Origin: Ruegeria arenilitoris
Lineage (GTDB): Bacteria > Pseudomonadota > Alphaproteobacteria > Rhodobacterales > Rhodobacteraceae
Assembly (NCBI RefSeq): GCF_013030265.1
Contig: NZ_WPZQ01000004.1
Coordinates: 186,001-250,000 of the forward strand
Direction of reading: 5' to 3'
DNA length: 64,000 nt
In this document: positions 63,910-64,000 of the stretch, in pieces
Layout of the letters: the number at the start of each line of letters is the position of its first letter
How positions within the stretch are numbered: the first letter of the stretch is position 1
Translations under genes and position numbers: made by a program
Notes under the pieces: generated by a model
Database searches by the model: none
Told to the model about the DNA's origin: nothing
The model's input: the letters and a program-made list of their open reading frames with translations, nothing else

Positions 63910-64000
63910 TCTGATTATGTCTCCTGTATACGGCACGCTTGCGTACGCGCGTTGAAACAAGAGATGGCGCATCAGCCTGAGCGTTTTCTGACTGATCAAT

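Noticed and set aside
1-64000. Mobile elements, CRISPR arrays, tRNA or rRNA genes
   Set aside because: No transposase, integrase, direct-repeat array, or tRNA/rRNA-like sequence was recognised on either strand.

Overview
The window is a gene-dense stretch of an alphaproteobacterial chromosome, most likely a marine Rhodobacteraceae (Roseobacter-group) bacterium. The signs are moderately high GC, tightly packed operons, a DctPQM TRAP transporter, an SSS symporter with its DUF4212 partner next to acsA, and a GTTC-N7-GTTC LexA box of the alphaproteobacterial type. I cannot name the species. I saw no rRNA, tRNA, CRISPR array, insertion sequence, phage gene or integrase.

Positions 1-12.9 kb hold a formate oxidation locus. 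A minus-strand operon runs DUF3305, DUF3306, TorD-like chaperone, a small Tat-signal protein, then the periplasmic formate dehydrogenase subunits FdhA, FdhB and FdhC, and a WD40 protein cut by the window edge. Diverging from it are a polyferredoxin-like protein, then DUF6494, Mrp ATPase, a biotin/lipoate ligase-like protein and DUF6505 in an overlapping chain. A periplasmic mono-haem protein with a TupA-like N-terminus lies between. Positions 12.9-22.3 kb, all minus strand, hold a flavin reductase and an acetate or monocarboxylate block: acsA, adk, DUF4212 plus symporter, a cNMP/CBS/DUF294 protein, a small membrane protein and a membrane-anchored DnaQ-type exonuclease.

Positions 22.8-29.3 kb hold a DctPQM TRAP transporter, then a convergent arginine/citrulline catabolic operon (arginase, CtlX, ornithine cyclodeaminase) with a divergent Lrp/AsnC regulator. 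Positions 29.5-43.1 kb are largely envelope functions: MprF, a NodT/HlyD/DUF3302 set, DsbB with DUF5993, glpR and glpD, and an AcrAB-type RND pump. Positions 43.4-55.9 kb hold metG, a YqiJ-flotillin pair, two MFS transporters, YceI, an orphan SOS-controlled ImuA, an aspartic protease, MarC, an ABC-F ATPase, ndk and a TfoX C-terminal-domain protein.

Positions 56-64 kb hold an orphan cytochrome P450, a three-gene operon of CHAD protein, ParA ATPase and CYTH enzyme, and an envelope-stress-like set (DegP-type protease, OmpR-type regulator, histidine kinase). The CHAD-ParA-CYTH operon is the best candidate for an undescribed system. It links a predicted polyphosphate-binding protein, a positioning ATPase and a triphosphate-tunnel enzyme, and could position or partition polyphosphate granules. 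Also worth attention are the unexplained accessory genes of the formate dehydrogenase locus and the TupA-like/cytochrome c fusion. All function calls come from reading the sequence and recalling families; no database search was run.
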